This document shows positions 9,879 through 19,786 of a stretch of DNA of 40,035 nucleotides, piece by piece (the first letter of the stretch is position 1; every line of letters begins with the position of its first letter). The notes under the pieces were generated by a model. The model did no database searches. It had not been told where the DNA came from and saw nothing but the letters and a program-made list of their open reading frames with translations. The DNA lies in contig JADGBU010000005.1 of assembly GCA_015231295.1 (NCBI GenBank), positions 1-40,035 of the forward strand, written 5' to 3'. Source of the stretch: Magnetococcales bacterium (lineage in GTDB: Bacteria; Pseudomonadota; Magnetococcia; Magnetococcales; Magnetaquicoccaceae). The position numbers and the translations under genes are program-made.

Positions 9879-11414
9879 ATGAGTTCTGCATGGCCCGATC
9901 CGGTGGATCTGACGGATTCACAGCAACAGGCGATCACCGCGATCCAGCGGAATACCACCTATTTGTGGAAATCATTCGTCTCGCTCCCCAAGGAAAAAAA
10001 GAGCTTCATCTGTCCCATTCGTCAAGTCACCTATCAAAAAATTCGCAAAAACCTGAACACCCTCTGTGAAGCGGGCTTCTTCGAGTTCAACCTGATTCAC
10101 GAAAATTCAGGCATCGAAGGCTCGGTCATCAAAGTGGAGGTCTCCGAAATCAATGACGCCTTCCGGGCGATCATCGCGCATCAGTCGGACCCGGCCCACA
10201 AGCCCGCCCCGGAAAGCACCCCCGTCACCCCGTCGAGGCCGCGTCCGCCCTCCTCCACCAAACCGCTGACCGTGCAAAACTCCCCCCGACCGGTGGCTCT
10301 GCCCAAACTCGCCCTGTCCCGTTTCTCCCCGTCCGACCCCGTGGACAAACCGATCGAAGAAGAGACCCCCGCACACAAATCCGGCCCACGACTCTGGATG
10401 ATCGTTTTGGGCATTCTGCTCTCTCTCGAAGCGGCCCGCTGGCTCACCTACGGCACCAGTTCCACCACCTGGATGAGCCAACTCTATCGGCAGACCTTCA
10501 CGGTTGCGAAAACTCCGGACGCACCAAAAACGCCTCCGATCCTGCTGGCCCAACGCCTCCCCCAGACGGAACAGGCCCCCACGCCCTCCAGCACGCCCCC
10601 GGCAGCGCCTTCCAAAAGCGATCCCGTCTCCACCCCCCTTCCGGTTCCGGTCGCCACGCCGCCGCCCACCACCAAGACGATCGAGGCGGCGACCTCGACC
10701 CCCATCGCGCCGACCGCGCCGAACAAAACGACCCCGGGTGAGGTTGCCGCCCCGGCTCCGGCCCCGGCTCCGGCTCCGGCACCAGCCCAGGCGGAGCAAC
10801 CGAGTGCCCCCCCTGCGGCCTCAACGACCGCCCCCACTCCGGATCCAGCCCCCGCCGCCGCGCCGCCTGACGCGGAGGCCGGAAAAGAGGCCACCACACC
10901 CTACCGCCCCGCGACCGCACCGACGCCACCCGCCTCGGAGAGTCCGGAAGCCACCACGCCGACGCCGAACCCGCTTCCGCCTGCGGTGCCGGCTCCGCTC
11001 GCCGTGCCGGGTCCATCACCCATCCCGACCCCGGCCCCCCTGCCGGTCCAGAACGCCTCACGCCGTCTTTACGCGCCGGTCGTCTTTCCCCATCGGAGCA
11101 TTCGTTTTCCCAACGATCCCGAAGAGAGCACCCCGCTCCAGGCCGCTCCGGCCCAATCCACCCGGATCGTGATGGTCGATCTGCCGAAACTCAATCTCCA
11201 CTCCCACCCCTCTTTCCAGGGCACCCGCATCAAGGAGTTGAATCAAGGCGTGAATCTCACCGTCCATTGGGGAGAAAACGGTTGGCTGCAGGTGACGGAT
11301 CCCACCAATACCACCGGTTGGGTGATGGCCTTCGCCACCCGTGACGCCTCCACGCAGCAGAGGATCACCGTGCGCGAAACCTTCGCACCCTCTCCGCCCC
11401 GAACACCACCTTGA
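9879..11414 (+). CDS. Single-pass membrane protein: helical N-domain, Pro/Ala-rich stalk, C-terminal SH3-like domain
   Basis: 511 residues with four visible parts. Residues 1-100 are a compact, charged cytoplasmic domain; the pattern CPIRQVTYQKIRKNLNTLCE followed by GFFEFNLI looks like a winged-helix fold, but this is only a pattern judgement. Residues about 171-190 (RLWMIVLGILLSLEAARWLT) form one membrane helix. Residues about 200-400 are a Pro/Ala/Thr-rich spacer with an (AP)n run, long enough to span the periplasm. Residues about 430-495 resemble a bacterial SH3 domain (LNLHSHPSFQGTRIKELNQG, then ENGWLQVTDPTNTTGWVM), a fold that often binds cell-wall peptides. The orientation would place the N-domain inside and the SH3b outside. 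It may relay envelope state to the cytoplasm; that is inference. dapE follows after 68 bp. Confidence 0.75.
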   Translation: MSSAWPDPVDLTDSQQQAITAIQRNTTYLWKSFVSLPKEKKSFICPIRQVTYQKIRKNLNTLCEAGFFEFNLIHENSGIEGSVIKVEVSEINDAFRAIIAHQSDPAHKPAPESTPVTPSRPRPPSSTKPLTVQNSPRPVALPKLALSRFSPSDPVDKPIEEETPAHKSGPRLWMIVLGILLSLEAARWLTYGTSSTTWMSQLYRQTFTVAKTPDAPKTPPILLAQRLPQTEQAPTPSSTPPAAPSKSDPVSTPLPVPVATPPPTTKTIEAATSTPIAPTAPNKTTPGEVAAPAPAPAPAPAPAQAEQPSAPPAASTTAPTPDPAPAAAPPDAEAGKEATTPYRPATAPTPPASESPEATTPTPNPLPPAVPAPLAVPGPSPIPTPAPLPVQNASRRLYAPVVFPHRSIRFPNDPEESTPLQAAPAQSTRIVMVDLPKLNLHSHPSFQGTRIKELNQGVNLTVHWGENGWLQVTDPTNTTGWVMAFATRDASTQQRITVRETFAPSPPRTPP

Positions 11415-11482
11415 CGCCAACCCCGAATCCGTATGACTTTCCCATCTCCCCTTGCCGACATCTCCCGATTGGATCGACGCCG

Positions 11483-12622
11483 ATGAACGCTTCCTGCACC
11501 GAACTGACCGCGCAACTGGTCCGCATTCCTTCGATCACCCCGGTCGATGCGGGATGCCAAACCCTGGTCCGACAACGCCTGGAACAGGCCGGATTCACCG
11601 TGCATCCGTTACGCTTCGGCACCACGGACAATCTCTATGCCCGCTTCGGCAACTCCGGCAAGAATCTCTGTCTGGCCGGACATACCGATGTGGTCTCCCC
11701 CGGGGATGCGACGCAATGGCTCTGCGACCCCTTCTCCGGCACCATCCTCGATGGCATGCTCGTGGGGCGAGGCGTGGCCGACATGAAAGGCGGGGTGGCC
11801 GCCATGATCGTCGCCGCCGAACGCTTTTTGAAGGCCAGGCCCGATTTTCCCCATTCGATCTCCTTTCTGATCACCGGAGATGAAGAGGGAGAGGCCACCG
11901 ACGGCACGGTGAAAGTGTTACAATGGCTGCGGGAACGCGGGGAGAGGCTCGACTTCTGCATGGTCGGAGAGCCGACCAGCGACACCGTGCTCGGGGACCA
12001 ATACAAAAATGGACGCCGTGGCTCGCTCAACGGGGAGATCCGATTTGTGGGGCGTCAGGGACATGTGGCCCATCCCCATCTGGCCAACAATCCGATCCAT
12101 CGCGCCATGCCGGTACTGGCCCGGCTGGCGGCTTTGCGTTTCGATGAAGGCAGCGCCGATTTCCCCCCCTCCTCGCTGCAATTGACCACCATCCACGCCG
12201 GAGACGCCACCACCAACAACGTGATTCCAGGCGTGCTGACGGTTCATTTCAACATTCGCTTCGGCACCGCCAATACCCCGGAAACCTTGGAAAACGCCAT
12301 CCGCGAAGTGTTGAAGAGCGATGGCCACGAACATGAAATGACCGTCGAGGTTTCCGGTTTGCCCTTTCTGACCCGATCCGGTTTGCTGGATCAATGCCTG
12401 ATCGAGGCGACACGGGATGTGTTGGGCATCGCGCCGCGCCCCTCCACCGGAGGCGGCACCTCCGATGCCCGTTTCATCTCCCGGGATTGCCCGCAAACCC
12501 TGGAATTGGGATTGGTCGGCAAGAGCATTCACAAGGTCAACGAATCGGCTCCGGTCGCCGATCTGGAAGCGTTGAGCCAAGTCTATCAACGTCTGATGGA
12601 ACGACTGTTCGACGCGCTCTGA
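11483..12622 (+). CDS. dapE: Succinyl-diaminopimelate desuccinylase
   Basis: 379 residues, matching the family's usual ~375. DapE is a di-zinc M20 hydrolase that converts N-succinyl-LL-diaminopimelate to LL-diaminopimelate, feeding lysine and peptidoglycan synthesis in the cytoplasm. Visible metal and active-site motifs are LAGHTDVVSPGD, GRGVADMKGG, ITGDEEGEATDG, MVGEPTS, the substrate-contacting NGRRGSLNG and the C-terminal His in GKSIHKVNE. The start at ATG 11483 (MNASCTEL) is chosen because homologues begin there; the ORF track extends 24 residues into the preceding gene's end. It is followed directly by palindromic repeat module A and then by convergent cbbO. Confidence 0.95.
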   Translation: MNASCTELTAQLVRIPSITPVDAGCQTLVRQRLEQAGFTVHPLRFGTTDNLYARFGNSGKNLCLAGHTDVVSPGDATQWLCDPFSGTILDGMLVGRGVADMKGGVAAMIVAAERFLKARPDFPHSISFLITGDEEGEATDGTVKVLQWLRERGERLDFCMVGEPTSDTVLGDQYKNGRRGSLNGEIRFVGRQGHVAHPHLANNPIHRAMPVLARLAALRFDEGSADFPPSSLQLTTIHAGDATTNNVIPGVLTVHFNIRFGTANTPETLENAIREVLKSDGHEHEMTVEVSGLPFLTRSGLLDQCLIEATRDVLGIAPRPSTGGGTSDARFISRDCPQTLELGLVGKSIHKVNESAPVADLEALSQVYQRLMERLFDAL

Positions 12623-12630
12623 AACCATCG

Positions 12631-12672
12631 AAAAAAAAGAAGGGGTCTGGGGGACTCCTCCCCCAGGGTTTT
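12631..12672. terminator. Repeat module A, copy 1: GC hairpin with flanking A/T run between dapE and cbbO
   Basis: CTGGGGG (12647-12653) pairs with CCCCCAG (12660-12666). Seen from the minus strand, the hairpin is followed by a C-rich spacer and eight T (complement of 12631-12638), so it could end transcripts from cbbO. On the plus strand only four T follow. The same module recurs at 37429 and 38701. It fills the 61-bp convergent junction. Confidence 0.55.
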
Positions 12673-12683
12673 CATGGTCTGAT

Positions 12684-14792
12684 CTAGGTGGTGATCTTCC
12701 GATAAATCTCCGAAATCTTGAGCGGCAACAGATCGACCGAAGGCAGCACCACAAAACGCGACGGACCGTACAACCGAGGCAAATACGCCTGCGCCTCCTG
12801 ATCGATCGTGATGCAAAACGGATGGATATCCCGCTGTCGGGCTTCGATCAAGGCCTTTCTCGTGTCTTCCAGACTGTATTCCCCCCGGTAGCCGTCATAA
12901 TCTTCCGGCTTGCCATCGGACAAAATGATCAACAGGCGAATCCTGGCCTCCACCGTCTCCAGCAAATGGATCGCGTGTCGAATGAAAACCCCCATGCGGG
13001 TATATTCCATCGGTCGAATGTTGGCGATTCTCCGCTCCACATCGACCGAATAGGCGTCGGTAAACGGCTTGATCCGCATGAACTCGCACCGCTTCCGCGT
13101 CATGCCGGAAAAACCGTAAATCGCATAACGATCCTGCAACACCTCCAAGGCCGTACTCAACAAAACGACGCTGGCACGAATGGCATCGTTGACCCAACCC
13201 TTGGTGGAACCACTCATATCCACCAGAATCAAGGTGGCCACATCCCGCTGCTGACGTTCGATCCGCTGGAAGAGTCGATTGCTCATCTCGCCACCGGATC
13301 TGGCTTCGACCAGGGCTTCCACCAAAGCATCCCAATCGACCTCATCGCCCCGATCCTGTTTCTTCAAACGCTGCTCGCCACCGCGCAACATCTCGAAAGA
13401 ACGACGAATGTGACGCACCAGACCCGCATATCGGGTCAAGGTCTCCTGCACGAAGGGTTCATCCGACGGCGTGACCGGCAACTCCCGCAGCACGCACCAT
13501 CCCTTGCGATAGTCCTGACGATGACAATCCCATTCGTCGTAAAGAAACGCCCCCTCCTCGTGATAGACCCCCTGCCACACCTCCAACTCCGTGTTGGAAG
13601 AGTCCGCATCGAGGTCATAACCGCCGGGTCCGGCGGCTTCCAGATATTCCGGGGGAATCTGACCCAGATCCTGCACGATGTCTCGCACCAGATGTTCCAG
13701 AGATTCCGGCGGGGTCAACGGCTGTCCATCGAGGTTGAAATCGAAGGTGAGGCCATCCGGTTTCGGCTCGAAGGTCAACAGCGACGGATCGGAGAGTCCT
13801 GGCATGGTGATCCGGGCGGGATGTTTGTCCAGCATCTTCCCCACCATGCGACGAAACAGATGACGCTGCTTTTGCAACCGCTGCTGCATGGCGCAATCCA
13901 CCCGTTGCATCATGAGCACCCCCTGATGCCAGGGCGTCTCCGGCCATTCGGAGGCCGCATGGCCCCATTCCAGCCACCGCCATGAGGTTTCCGGCGTGGC
14001 GGAAGCCTCTTCCAGCGCGCGCGAAGCCTCCTGCCACGACGCGGGCCAAGGCGGCGTTCGGGTCAACGCGCCGATATCCCGCCCCAAACCCGGAAATCGC
14101 CGCCGCAACAGAGCCGCCAACCGATGGTTCTCCAGAGTATAATAGAGCGCTCCCGCCCGCTCCGGATCGGGAAACGCACTCAGTCGTTGCGACAACTCGG
14201 GGAAAAAAGTGCCATAGCGGGTCTGGGCCCACAATCCCGCCGCCACACAACGATACAGACGCTCGTTCTGCCGCAGGTCGGGAAAACGGGCCAGCCGACT
14301 GGGTAAAAACAGGGTCTCGGTATCGGTATAGATCTGCTCGCCGATCTCGATCTTGAGGGGGCGACCGCCCAATCCGGTCAACACCTTCTCCAGACAGTGG
14401 ACGATGGTGGCCAGAAACAGGGATCCCGGCTCCGGGGCGCGCTGTTGCGCGAAACTTTGCGGATCTTTCACCACCCGCAAGGCGGCATGCAACCCCTCCT
14501 GATCATAGCGGTCGAACGCGACCCCGAGCCACTGACGCATCCCGGTCATATCGAGCCACTGGGTGGCATCGGGGGCGTGCTGGGCAAACTGAAACGCCAA
14601 TTCCGGATTGGTCCGCGCCAACATCTCCACCCAGGCCAGAATCTGCTCCTGATCGGCGCGGCAACAGCGGGCCAGTTGATGCACCGGCCCGCTACAGGTG
14701 CGACGGGAGGAAAGAGCCGCTTCCAGCAACGCTTCCAGCCGTTCTTCGAGAAAATCGAGAGGCAGAGGGGGGTCTTCCAGCGGAATGGACAT
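12684..14792 (-). CDS. cbbO: CbbO-type Rubisco activase subunit with VWA domain
   Basis: 702 residues. The C-terminal ~180 residues form a von Willebrand factor A domain with an intact MIDAS: ILVDMSGST (about 521-529), the downstream Thr in MEYTRMG and LIILSDGKPED. The long N-terminal region is the helical part typical of CbbO/NorD proteins. In characterised systems CbbO is the adaptor that binds Rubisco through its VWA domain while the CbbQ AAA+ ring supplies ATP-driven removal of inhibitory sugar phosphates. It overlaps the cbbQ stop by one base (TGATG), so the two are coupled. NorD (nitric-oxide reductase accessory) is the alternative family. The strong CbbQ character of its partner favours CbbO, but Rubisco itself is not in the window. 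Confidence 0.83.
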   Translation of the reverse strand: MSIPLEDPPLPLDFLEERLEALLEAALSSRRTCSGPVHQLARCCRADQEQILAWVEMLARTNPELAFQFAQHAPDATQWLDMTGMRQWLGVAFDRYDQEGLHAALRVVKDPQSFAQQRAPEPGSLFLATIVHCLEKVLTGLGGRPLKIEIGEQIYTDTETLFLPSRLARFPDLRQNERLYRCVAAGLWAQTRYGTFFPELSQRLSAFPDPERAGALYYTLENHRLAALLRRRFPGLGRDIGALTRTPPWPASWQEASRALEEASATPETSWRWLEWGHAASEWPETPWHQGVLMMQRVDCAMQQRLQKQRHLFRRMVGKMLDKHPARITMPGLSDPSLLTFEPKPDGLTFDFNLDGQPLTPPESLEHLVRDIVQDLGQIPPEYLEAAGPGGYDLDADSSNTELEVWQGVYHEEGAFLYDEWDCHRQDYRKGWCVLRELPVTPSDEPFVQETLTRYAGLVRHIRRSFEMLRGGEQRLKKQDRGDEVDWDALVEALVEARSGGEMSNRLFQRIERQQRDVATLILVDMSGSTKGWVNDAIRASVVLLSTALEVLQDRYAIYGFSGMTRKRCEFMRIKPFTDAYSVDVERRIANIRPMEYTRMGVFIRHAIHLLETVEARIRLLIILSDGKPEDYDGYRGEYSLEDTRKALIEARQRDIHPFCITIDQEAQAYLPRLYGPSRFVVLPSVDLLPLKISEIYRKITT

Positions 14793-15610
14793 CAGAACAG
14801 CGTGGCACTCAGAGCCTGAACCGCCGTCAGCATCTCCGGATCATCGGTCAGAACCTGCGCGATGGCCGCCGTGCAGGCGGAAGGAGGCATGATCCCACTC
14901 TGGATCAACTTTCCAGCGTGAACCAACAGGCGGGTGCTGGCTCCCTCTTCGAGACCGGAGCCTTTCAGATTGCGGGTGAGACGGGCAAACGTCACCAGCG
15001 CGCGGGCCGTCTCCGGATCGACACCGCTTTCGTGACGCACGATATCGATTTCCACCGCTTCCGGGGGATAGTCGAACTCCAAAGCCACGAAGCGTTGCCG
15101 GGTGCTCTGCTTGAGATCCTTCATCACGCTCTGATAGCCGGGATTGTAGGAGATGATCAGCGAAAATTCCGGCGGGGCCAGCAGCAGTTGTCCGAGCTTT
15201 TCCATCGGCAGAATGCGCCGATCATCCGCCAGAGGATGAATCACCACCGTGGTATCCTTGCGGGCCTCGACGATCTCATCCAGATAACAGAGTCCGCCAC
15301 AGCGCACCGCGCGGGCCAGGGGGCCATCCTCCCACACCGTATTGCCGCCGACGATCAAAAACCGTCCCACCAGATCGGTGGCGGTCATATCCTCGTGACA
15401 GGCGACGGTGATCAGCGGACGACGCAGCCGCCACGCCATGTAATCGACAAAACGACTCTTGCCGCATCCCGTCGGACCCTTGAGCAGAATCGGCAACCGA
15501 TTCCGATAGGCGGCGGTAAACAGCGAAACCTCATCTCCCGTGGCGTGATAATAGGGCTCTTCCTCGATGAAATGGTGTTCGGGCTCGACGATCTTGACGG
15601 ACACACGCAC
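14792..15610 (-). CDS. cbbQ: CbbQ-type AAA+ ATPase (Rubisco activase motor, MoxR family)
   Basis: 272 residues, normal for CbbQ/NorQ. Motifs are Walker [14 protein letters not shown] (about 42-54), Walker [17 protein letters not shown], sensor-1 region [12 protein letters not shown] and [15 protein letters not shown], with [13 protein letters not shown] near the C-terminus. These match CbbQ closely. The protein should form a hexameric ring that uses ATP with CbbO to reactivate Rubisco. The start is a GTG at 15610 (a second in-frame GTG is at 15604), with only a weak ribosome-binding site. Upstream lie 167 bp with a half copy of repeat module B and no clear promoter. The gene upstream on the same strand encodes a FadL-type protein rather than cbbLS or cbbM, so the usual Rubisco linkage is absent here. 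Confidence 0.88.
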   Translation of the reverse strand: MRVSVKIVEPEHHFIEEEPYYHATGDEVSLFTAAYRNRLPILLKGPTGCGKSRFVDYMAWRLRRPLITVACHEDMTATDLVGRFLIVGGNTVWEDGPLARAVRCGGLCYLDEIVEARKDTTVVIHPLADDRRILPMEKLGQLLLAPPEFSLIISYNPGYQSVMKDLKQSTRQRFVALEFDYPPEAVEIDIVRHESGVDPETARALVTFARLTRNLKGSGLEEGASTRLLVHAGKLIQSGIMPPSACTAAIAQVLTDDPEMLTAVQALSATLF

Positions 15611-15630
15611 CTCGTGGAAATAAAAGGAGT

Positions 15631-15651
15631 CCAGGGGCCACAGGCCCCTGG
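15631..15651 (+). repeat. Half copy of repeat module B (inverted orientation)
   Basis: CCAGGGGCC pairs with GGCCCCTGG around ACA. It matches the second hairpin of module B but is preceded by AGT on the plus strand, which puts it in the opposite orientation to the full copies. It lies 20 bp upstream of the cbbQ start and 127 bp after the fadL-like stop. Confidence 0.6.
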
Positions 15652-15777
15652 CACTCGACAGACCCCGATCGGGTCACCAGATCTGATCACTTTCGCGCCC
15701 GAAGGTCAAACCCTGGCGTGACGAGTCCCCCGGATCCCCTCTTGATTGCCCCGACACGACCGGTCTTGCACGGCGTT

Positions 15778-17058
15778 TCAGAAACGATAGCTCCAGTTCA
15801 ACTCCATTTCATACTGTTTCATATGCAGCGAACCGGTCTGAAACGGGGTATTGGGATTGGTTCCCTCGACCCGTTCGTTCAGGGCATGGCTGGCGGCGAA
15901 ATCGATGCTGCTGCGTTCGGAGATTTTCCGGCTGGCACCGATCGTCACATGTTGGGTGATGGTGGCCGGGGCCAGGGTGTTGAACAACGCCTGTTTGCTC
16001 GGCACCACCTGATTGGCGATGCTGTAGCCGGAACGCAAGGCCCAATCCTCATTCGCCTGCCACTGAAGGCCGGCCTTGTAGATCGTCATGTCGCGCCAAC
16101 CAAACCCCAGGCCGTCATCCGTGCCCAGGGAGATGGTGCCAGGGGTCAGCACCATGTCGTTGCTGTTGCCGACCGACTTGATGTCGCTGAAAAACAGGCG
16201 TTGCATATCCAGCGCGGCGGTCCACTCGGGGGTCGGCTTGTAGGCGACGCCGATCTGAAAGGTCGGCGGAATGTCAAAATCCCCCTGTTCGGCCAGCAAT
16301 CCGGCATACTGGTCGAAGCGGGTCATGTAGAGCCGGCTCTGATAGGAGGAGCCGACCGACAGGGTATCGGTGGCTTGCCAATACCATCCCAGTTTCAGGC
16401 CACCGCCATACGAGTAATCATAGCCATTGTTGGTGACGGCGTTCGGATTGGCGGACAAACCGGCGAACGGTTGCAGTCCCTCGATTTTGATGCGCTGCGC
16501 CGCCAGCACCGGAGCCACGCCGATCGTATGCTCCTTGTTGAGTTGTTTGGCGTAATTGATGCCCACGAACAGTTGCGCCATATCGATGCTGGTCGGGGCG
16601 GTGGTCACGCCCGGCGGGGCGAAGTTGCCGAACACCGCCACATCATATTCGGTATTCATGCCGCCGTTGCCACCGATGCTCACCCCGATGGTGCTGGTGG
16701 CATCCAGGGGACGATTCCAGCCCAGATGGGGAATCAGGAAAAAATCATCCGTTTTTTCGAAGGTTCCCGGGGGAATGAACGGAACGCCCGCCGGCATGGC
16801 CGAAGGGGTATCGGCGGTGAAGCCCCGATCGGGCTTGAACCAGGCGAGTCCCACATCCAGCCGATGACCGACATGGGCCATCAAGGCCGGATTGACGGCG
16901 GTGCCCATGGTATCGGTGGGCAGGGCCACACCGGCACCGGCCATGCCTTTGCTGATGGTTCCGAATCCATAGGTATAATACCCATTGCTGGCCTGTGCGG
17001 AGGTCGCCAAAGCCAACGCGGCCACCAAAGTTCCTGCCCCCACCCACCATACTTTCAT
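15778..17058 (-). CDS. OmpP1/FadL-family outer-membrane beta-barrel protein
   Basis: 426 residues. The signal peptide is MKVWWVGAGTLVAALALATSAQA, and the mature start SNGYYTYGFGTISKGMAGAGVA is the typical FadL family N-terminus, where the plug region begins. TAVNPALM further in is another family hallmark (the 'NPA' turn). The remainder alternates amphipathic strands, and the protein ends in WSYRF, an aromatic C-terminal residue as outer-membrane barrels use for BAM recognition. Family members import long-chain fatty acids or other hydrophobic compounds across the outer membrane; the substrate cannot be read from sequence. The start ATG at 17058 has a GGGAGA ribosome-binding site. It probably has its own promoter, since 273 bp separate it from the upstream gene. 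Confidence 0.9.
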   Translation of the reverse strand: MKVWWVGAGTLVAALALATSAQASNGYYTYGFGTISKGMAGAGVALPTDTMGTAVNPALMAHVGHRLDVGLAWFKPDRGFTADTPSAMPAGVPFIPPGTFEKTDDFFLIPHLGWNRPLDATSTIGVSIGGNGGMNTEYDVAVFGNFAPPGVTTAPTSIDMAQLFVGINYAKQLNKEHTIGVAPVLAAQRIKIEGLQPFAGLSANPNAVTNNGYDYSYGGGLKLGWYWQATDTLSVGSSYQSRLYMTRFDQYAGLLAEQGDFDIPPTFQIGVAYKPTPEWTAALDMQRLFFSDIKSVGNSNDMVLTPGTISLGTDDGLGFGWRDMTIYKAGLQWQANEDWALRSGYSIANQVVPSKQALFNTLAPATITQHVTIGASRKISERSSIDFAASHALNERVEGTNPNTPFQTGSLHMKQYEMELNWSYRF

Positions 17059-17142
17059 TAAAATTCTCCCATTTGTCGTTTCATTGGCTATGGATATCCC
17101 CTGGCTGCATCCAACTGGGGCAGGTTTGCGTTTTTCAGCTGA

Positions 17143-17171
17143 TCTTTATATTTGACCATCGATATTTGCAA
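17143..17171 (-). promoter_or_regulatory. Possible promoter for the FadL-like gene
   Basis: On the minus strand TTGCAA (17166-17171) is followed by an AT-rich stretch giving TAAAGA with 17-bp spacing, or TATAAA with 15-bp spacing. The start would fall about 80 nt ahead of the gene. A short TGCAA/TTGCA inverted repeat overlaps the -35 element. The rest of the 273-bp gap holds the hairpin listed next and a run of ten T (plus strand) with no clear role. Confidence 0.35.
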
Positions 17172-17268
17172 AGGTTGCATGTTTTTTTTTTGCGCCGCTT
17201 GATTTTTAAGCGTCGGGGCGCTCCGATTCGGGGATGTCGGCACAGGATCCTGCCGCACGCCATCGATT

Positions 17269-17306
17269 CCATCCTCCTGAAGCCAAGGTCGCCGTCAGGA
17301 GGATGG
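17269..17306 (-). terminator. Perfect 12-bp stem-loop downstream of the heme protein gene
   Basis: CCATCCTCCTGA and TCAGGAGGATGG form a 12-bp perfect stem with a 14-nt loop, 25 bp past the stop at 17332. There is no T run on either side, so it is either a factor-dependent end point or a 3'-protecting hairpin rather than a classical terminator. Confidence 0.4.
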
Positions 17307-17331
17307 TCCGATTCCGTGCGGTGTGATTCTT

Positions 17332-17898
17332 CTATGGAAGCGTTTTCCGAATGGTGATCGCGCCCCGGATTTCGCCTTCGGAATATCCGGTCGCCTGATC
17401 CTGGGGATAGTGCTGACTCAGAGCCGCCTTGACCTCCGGCGTGATCTGATCCGGTTTCCCGTGGCATCCGAGGCAGAGTGCTTGCACCGGCAGCGCCTTG
17501 ACATAACGATACTCGGAACCGATCCGCTCCCCTTTTTCGAGTTTGGCGGGTGACTCACCGGCGGCGGCGCGCTTGTCGAACGCTTCGAGGGCGGCTTTTT
17601 CCCAGGCATCGGGAGTGGCGCGGGCGTCATTGCGCGCCTTCAGGCTGACCCGCTTGATTTTCCAGCCGCTCTCTTTGGAAATCTCCCCGGCGATTTTCGG
17701 AGCCATCTCCTTGCAGGCGGTGATCGCCCCCTGAAAATCGGATTTGACGATCTCGGCCTGCAAGGTGGCCTGGAGTTTGGGCGGTAACGACATCGCCACC
17801 TTGCGGGCCTCGTCGAGCAGGGGATCCTCGTTGGCCTGAGCCAGAGGCGCGATCCAGGAGGTCATCAGGGCGGCTGCGACAATCAAGAGGGATTTCAT
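17332..17898 (-). CDS. Periplasmic c-type heme protein of the DUF3365 (Tll0287-like) family
   Basis: 188 residues from the ATG at 17898, preceded by AAGGAA; the ORF track adds 15 unlikely residues. A signal peptide (MKSLLIVAAALMTSWIAPLAQA) sends it to the periplasm. The body matches the DUF3365 pattern: the early helix region (CKEMAPKIAGEISKESGWKI), KRVSLKARNDARATPDAWE, EYRYVKALPVQALCLGCHG with one CxxCH heme-binding site, and the closing ATGYSEGEIRGAITI. Tll0287-like domains bind a single heme and occur alone or as sensor domains of kinases and cyclases; a redox- or gas-sensing role is likely but not shown here. It lies 120 bp downstream of gdhA. An 8-bp inverted repeat (CGCGGTTT/AAACCGCG, 17943-17996) sits in that gap. 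Confidence 0.85.
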   Translation of the reverse strand: MKSLLIVAAALMTSWIAPLAQANEDPLLDEARKVAMSLPPKLQATLQAEIVKSDFQGAITACKEMAPKIAGEISKESGWKIKRVSLKARNDARATPDAWEKAALEAFDKRAAAGESPAKLEKGERIGSEYRYVKALPVQALCLGCHGKPDQITPEVKAALSQHYPQDQATGYSEGEIRGAITIRKTLP

Positions 17899-18018
17899 AT
17901 CCGGTTCCTTATAGGAGTGCAGGAAGGTTGACACGTTCGACACGCGGTTTCGATCACAAAATGTTCTCCATATTTACGGCATTTCAGCAAACCGCGAAAG
18001 CATCTTCTTCAAGGCATG

Positions 18019-19371
<1,353 letters not shown>

Positions 19372-19508
19372 TCAAACCTTAGCCAAAAGTAATTGATTTG
19401 CGTCAAGCACCGCATCGATACAGCTTCGTTTCAGCTTACGAATGGTGTCCTCTTTCGCCTTCGTCTCCCGGTCATTTTCGCCATGACGATCGTCTCCAGC
19501 GCGTCGGA

Positions 19509-19537
19509 TTGACCGGAATCACAGAAATAAACATATT
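19509..19537 (+). promoter_or_regulatory. Possible promoter and AT-rich palindrome in the gdhA / radical SAM divergent region
   Basis: TTGACC (19509-19514) and CATATT (19532-19537) are 17 bp apart, pointing at the radical SAM gene with a leader of about 240 nt. An exact palindrome AAATAAA-CATA-TTTATTT (19525-19542) covers the -10 region and could be an operator. A second weak candidate (TGGACA, 17 bp, TAGGAT) ends just before 19670. The rest of 19369-19786 shows no gene; the TTG-initiated extension of the downstream ORF starts at 19670 and is not supported. Confidence 0.35.
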
Positions 19538-19786
19538 TATTTACAGACAGATACCACATTCACACCTCTCTTGTCTCGTCCCACCACCACCACCGGAGTC
19601 GATCGAAACCGCCCGTTCCCCTGGAAACACGGCATGGACAAACCCGGACACTTCCGGTAGGATACAAAGTTGACATCATACAACCAATCATCCGGATCCA
19701 CTGCCGGGCGAAGCCGCATCGACCACGGCTCGATCGTACCGAAACATCGGCTTGCGCAGGCATCAACGCAAGGTTTTTCCGCACGC

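Noticed and set aside
10740-10795. Short tandem repeat as a mobile or regulatory element
   Set aside because: It encodes the (Ala-Pro)n stalk of the SH3b membrane protein in frame.
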